From assembly GCA_017979445.1 (NCBI GenBank), contig CM030707.1:17683086-17747085 (forward strand): DNA of 64,000 nucleotides. Direction: 5' to 3'. A program made the translations under genes and the position numbers. The notes under the pieces were generated by a model. The model had not been told where the DNA came from, did not search any database, and saw only the letters and a program-made list of their open reading frames with translations. Numbering within the stretch: position 1 is the stretch's first letter; the number at the start of each line of letters is the position of its first letter. Positions 60,029 to 64,000 of this stretch are shown one piece after another. Source of the DNA: Akebia trifoliata. Taxonomy: Eukaryota > Streptophyta > Magnoliopsida > Ranunculales > Lardizabalaceae.

Positions 60029-60205
60029 TGCTGAGGTAACATTGAAATGTACATCGTGACGGACATTTCTGGTGTAGATGTGTGTCAGAATTGTAGATGA
60101 TTTAATCAAGATACGAGCTAGATCTCGACGAAATCATCTACGATTCTGACACACATCCACACCAGAAATGTCTGTCACGATGTACATTTCAATGTTACCT
60201 CAGCA
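60029..60205. mobile_element. Nearly perfect 177-bp foldback (hairpin) MITE
   Basis: The left arm is 60029-60103 and the right arm 60131-60205, 75 bp each, with about three mismatches around a 27-bp loop. The arms start TGCTGAGGTAACATTGAAAT. Such a small number of mismatches suggests recent insertion or conversion. If transcribed, it would form a long hairpin of the type processed into small RNAs. Related words (TGTCAGAATTGTAG, CAATGTCACCTCAGCA) occur at about 47930-47970, so the family is dispersed. Confidence 0.8.
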
Positions 60206-60915
60206 TTTTCCAAAAAAGAATAATGCTAAAGTAACCTCAAGCTAGAAGCTCATATCACACTTCATGACATGAAAGTAGATAGGAACCATAGATACTTTTC
60301 ATCGAGTTACTTGAGGTTAGTCTAGCATGAATCTTTGAAAAATTACATTGCAACTTCACTACACAAAAATTGATTAGTATGTGGTTCATTGTATTCCACG
60401 AACCCATATGAAATGTATAGAAATTAACTAAATCTAGGAACCCAACTCTACTCAACCATGACATACTTATCAACCCCGAGTGGACCTTGGTTTGACCAAC
60501 TAAACCAAAAATCAATAAAACCATCGATTCTATCTGTACACCAGTGGTAAAGACTAGTGACACCATTATCATTTATAATGATATGTTGGTAAGTAGTATT
60601 TTTGAAACTTTATAAGAATTACCATTGAACCGTGAGAATAATATCATTTCCTTTTACATCATAAAATATAATACAAATGGAGACAGAAGCCCTTTCAAAC
60701 TTATGACAATGTCCTTAACCTCAATCTCACATGAGATCAGAAAAATAGAAAATAGGAAAAATACTAAAAATGGGCTAGTTATTTATTTAATTATAAAAAA
60801 TTACTAACTTTTAAAAAAATTATCGAAATTGACTTAAATCATTGGAATTTCCAATGTTTAGAGGTTTTTTTTTATAGACATGTTTAAAGTTCTTTTATAC
60901 CCTTGTCGATTGAGT
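60206..60915. other. Gene-free stretch
   Basis: No gene is recognised. An open frame on the minus strand at 60255-60572 has no family resemblance. Confidence 0.4.
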
Positions 60916-61308
60916 ATGGGGTTGCAACCCAGGTAGGTTGGAGGATAGACCTAGGCTCAACTCAAGTGGCAGAGCCCTCAGCCCGAGTTTGAGATTGTAA
61001 AATCGGATTGAACATGATTTAGCCTGAGTTTGGTAGTTTTGGGCGTGTTGGATGGGTTTTACTCTTTTGAACAAGCTTTGATTTGCAAAAAGAAAAGAGT
61101 TATATCTTAAATGAGAATATATAAATAAAACTTTTATATTTGAAAATAGATATAATTAATATAAAAATATTATTATATAGATTTGGGGTTTGAGTTGAGT
61201 TAGGTTGCTCCAACCTTCAACTTGAGCTCAACCCGAATTAAGATTGGGTTGTATTAGTCTAACCCAAGGCTCAACTCATGTTCCTCATAGCTTAGCCATC
61301 TCACCCAT
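60916..61308. mobile_element. hAT-like MITE relative of the copy at 1-295
   Basis: It starts near TATGGGGTTGCAACCCAGG and shares GAGTTGAGTT, CAACTTGA, AACCCGA and GGCTCAACTCA with 120-240, in the same order and orientation, including the AT-rich middle. No clear right terminus or target duplication is visible, so it is probably decayed at that end. Confidence 0.5.
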
Positions 61309-61783
61309 CTCAAAAGGAATGTTTAAATTTCTTAGTGTAGCTCAAGGGTTTTAGGCAAAAGAATAAAGTCAAGGGCATTTAAGTCATTTTCTATTACACT
61401 TCCGAGTACAACGAGGTCAAGGTATGTCATCAGTTCGAAAACATGAGCCATGAGGGTCTCCCCATTAACATTAACATCGTTTCAGACATTGCTGACGTGG
61501 ATGTAACTATAGAACAATATTTGTTTTTCATCGAGATACGTTTGAGAAGCATCTGTGGTTCTGTGCACACCAATGTCCCAAACGATGTCAATGTTAGTGT
61601 TACTCCAGCACGACTCATCTCCAATAAATTGACGTCATTGGTTTTGAACCGGGTGAGAACCGTGAGATTGATGAATTCGATCGGTACGAACCGGGTCCAC
61701 CCACTCAATCCTAGAATCCGGTTCTTGAAACCCATACGAGGGTTTTAAACTCCAACTTCAGCAACAACGACACAACAATAACA
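61309..61783. other. Promoter and leader region of the pinin-like gene
   Basis: It includes a weak foldback relic at about 61480-61620 (GACATTGCTGACGTGG and GAGATACGTTTGAGAAGC, then ACCAATGTCCCAAACGATG) like those at 57 kb. The last 60 bp, with AACTCCAACTTCAGCAACAACG, have the look of a plant 5' UTR. A long antisense frame (61430-61735) has no homology. Confidence 0.4.
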
Positions 61784-64000
61784 ATGGCGACCATAACAGT
61801 GGAGAAAAGTGCAGAAGAACTCTCCAAAGAGATTGAAGAGCTCCATCGACAACAGCGGGAGGTCTGTTGTTCAATCCAATTTCTTCTTCTCTTTTTGATC
61901 GATCTATGGATATTTGCTTCTCAAATTCGTGAATTTGATTTCAGATTACCGATCGCCTTCGAGACCCTAGAGGCATTCGTCGCGCAGGTTTAACCTCCAA
62001 TGGTCCTCGAAACTTTGGTGCGAATGGAACTGTTGTTCGTCAACGAGGGTTTGTCAGACCTGTAATAATCTATCACTCCTGTAATTTCATCTTTTATTGG
62101 TTAGATTTATTGGAATTTATTTGTTAGGGTTTTTTTCTAATTCACTTTATTTGTGTTTAATTGAGTTAAGGCCGATCGGGTCGATTTCGAAGATCAACCT
62201 GCACCCAAAAGGCGTCTTTCTTCAGCAGTTGTCAAGGTAAAACCCTAAAAATCGTAACTTTTTTTTATAGGGTGGGTTTGAATTTTCTGCAAAGATAACA
62301 AATGTGATTTTTTGGGGGCGTGGGAGGAATCATAATCAGAACTTTTTCCGAATTTTTGCAAATTTGATGAATTACTAACCAATTAGTAGATTAATCAGTA
62401 AATAAGGTGACATTTTTATGTTCTTCAACCTTCAAATCTCAAGAACAAGATTGGGCTTTTATGAAGTTGAAGATGATGGGTTTTGGGAAAAGATATATTT
62501 TGTATAATCCCTAAAATTTTCCCGATTTTTTTTTAAGAAGCTTCTCCGAACTGAACCCTTGTCAAATAATTGTCGAATCTGAATTTGGTTACTATGGGAG
62601 GAATTTCATTTTTTTCCGGAAACCTAAAGTATGTTTATTGATTGTTTTCTTGTAAAAGAGATTTTTTTTAAAGAGAGAACAGCACACCAAACAACGAATA
62701 TGGACATTTCTGGCTCTTTGGGAGTTGTATAAAACAAAATGTGAGAAGGGGGAACCCATTTCGTTATCTTTATTTAGTATCCTGATGAGAAGAAACCCTT
62801 ACATCCAATTTTGAACCCAATTTTTTTATTTTTATGAAGAACAGTTTTGGAGAAAAACTTGTTCTTTTGGTTATTTGTCAAATTTTAACTGTTTTGTTGG
62901 CAATGAAGATAAAGGATGGAGAGGTCACCAAGGATGCATCAGATGGAGCGAAAGATGTGAAACAGAAGGATTTGGTTACTGACGATGATGGTACTGCCAC
63001 AGTTAGTGAGAGTGATAAGAGGTCTTCGAATCCCCCACAGCAGCGTAGTGGGTTTAGTAGGGGAGATGGTAATCGAAGGATGGCTAGGATGGTAATTTCA
63101 AACCTCCTCTTATTGACTTTTCTCTTATTGTTGGATTTTTTCAACTTTTAATATTATTGTTATGCTTTAGGATTTTGATATTCCGGCGACAGAGCATGTT
63201 CCGAGGGTATTGCCAAAAGATGAGGACCCCAGCTTGGTTAATAGGAACAGAAGAATATTGGGACAACTTCTTGGGACATTGGAGGTATTCTCTCTTCTAC
63301 TTAAGTCACAGCGATATTTATCTACTTTCTTGTAAAATCACTTTTCAAGTACTTACTTGTTTAATGAATAATTGCTAGCATGTTTCGGGTGGAAATATGT
63401 GCTATGGCCTCGCTTTTTATCAAACTTATACGTTGATTGTAGGATTTGGACTTTTGAGCCCAAGTGATCTTTCAGAACATGTTTTTTTTTTTGGTGGGGT
63501 GGGGTGGGGGGGGGGGGTGGGAAAGTTATTTGGGGCACTGATAAACCTTACTAAGGCCACCATTACATTTTTAAGAACTTGCTAAGATGTTCAAGGCAAC
63601 TTTATTTTTTCCTTAGTTGAGTTTGGACCAACTTGAATTTTCCTTGAAGCATATGCATTATCTCAGGGAGCTTTGGTTTCACTTTCCATGGCCATTTGTA
63701 ATATTTATTACTACAATTGGCCGCTTCAGCTGAATCAGATCTTATCTGCACTTTGGGAGTTTTGAGTGGTACTTGCAGGCTGCAGCATGATATTTAGGAT
63801 TCCAGAGAAAACTAGACCAGTGCATTGGGTGGCTATGTTTGGTTGTCCGAAACTAATCCAATTTTAGTGAGGATGTCTTTGCAAAGGTTACCCTATTCAT
63901 TGTGCCACTAGGCTCTGAAACTATGTCTAGAGTTTACATATTTTGTGGAAAAAATCAGTGACGGGTGTTGGAAAAGGATTACAAGTGGTACTTTATTACA
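61784..64000 (+). CDS. Pinin/SDK/memA-like protein, 5' part (runs off the window)
   Basis: Exons seen: 61784-61861, 61945-62061, 62171-62236, 62909-63091 and 63171-63284. All are phase 0 with GT-AG borders and give 186 residues so far. The N-terminus is the conserved pinin helix, EKSAEELSKEIEELHRQQRE followed by ITDRLRDPRG. An acidic and charged linker follows, then RNRRILGQLLGTLE, which opens the pinin_SDK_memA domain. From memory this matches Arabidopsis At1g15200. Pinin is an exon-junction-complex-associated protein in nuclear speckles that affects splicing. No further exon (the expected KFxxE helix) is recognisable between 63285 and 64000, so intron 5 exceeds 700 bp and the rest lies beyond the edge. 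A run of 12 G lies in that intron (63506-63517). Confidence 0.85.

Overview
This is nuclear DNA from a flowering plant, most likely a eudicot. The genes are split by GT-AG introns, the intergenic DNA is AT-rich, and there are plant-specific families (an E-class PPR protein, a group IIb WRKY, a MEKK1-type MAPKKK, a plant-type U2 snRNA promoter). I cannot name the species. Five protein-coding genes and one snRNA gene are supported; the rest is intron, small transposons and decayed repeats.

Layout. 1-295: end of a hAT-like MITE. 1182-2762 (-): intronless chloroplast PPR editing factor like Arabidopsis CLB19/PDE247. 2831-4212: three small inverted-repeat elements separated by (TA)n tracts, starting about 90 bp upstream of the PPR start codon. 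6148-18131 (-): complete eight-exon MEKK1-like MAPKKK of 563 residues; its introns carry a 5'-truncated LINE with target-site duplication, two older LINE relics and an intact 296-bp TRIM element. 18.2-33.8 kb: gene-free, with a MITE, a broken endogenous pararetrovirus fragment (movement-protein region), a nested MITE, a diverged tandem duplication with units of about 2.5 and 3.4 kb, and three tandem units of about 524 bp derived from a LINE 3' end. 34773-42843 (+): five-exon vasculin-like gene (627 residues) with a 5.7-kb third intron. 43-50 kb: a cluster of small elements (SINE, MULE-like MITE, hAT MITE, foldbacks). 50402-52895 (+): five-exon WRKY72/61-like gene (473 residues). 56405-56601 (-): U2 snRNA with USE and TATA boxes. 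57-61.7 kb: foldback elements, including a nearly perfect 177-bp hairpin. 61784 to the window end (+): first five exons of a plant pinin-like gene.

The genes do not form an operon-like unit. The MEKK1-like kinase and the WRKY are both from families used in immune signalling, and both have a copy of the same MITE family, carrying W-box cores, upstream of the start codon. I found no previously undescribed enzymatic or defence system. The most interesting signals are the W-box-bearing MITEs, elements embedded in TA microsatellites, the intact TRIM, and the young palindrome. Exon boundaries were set by eye from splice sites, reading-frame continuity and remembered homology, with no alignment run.
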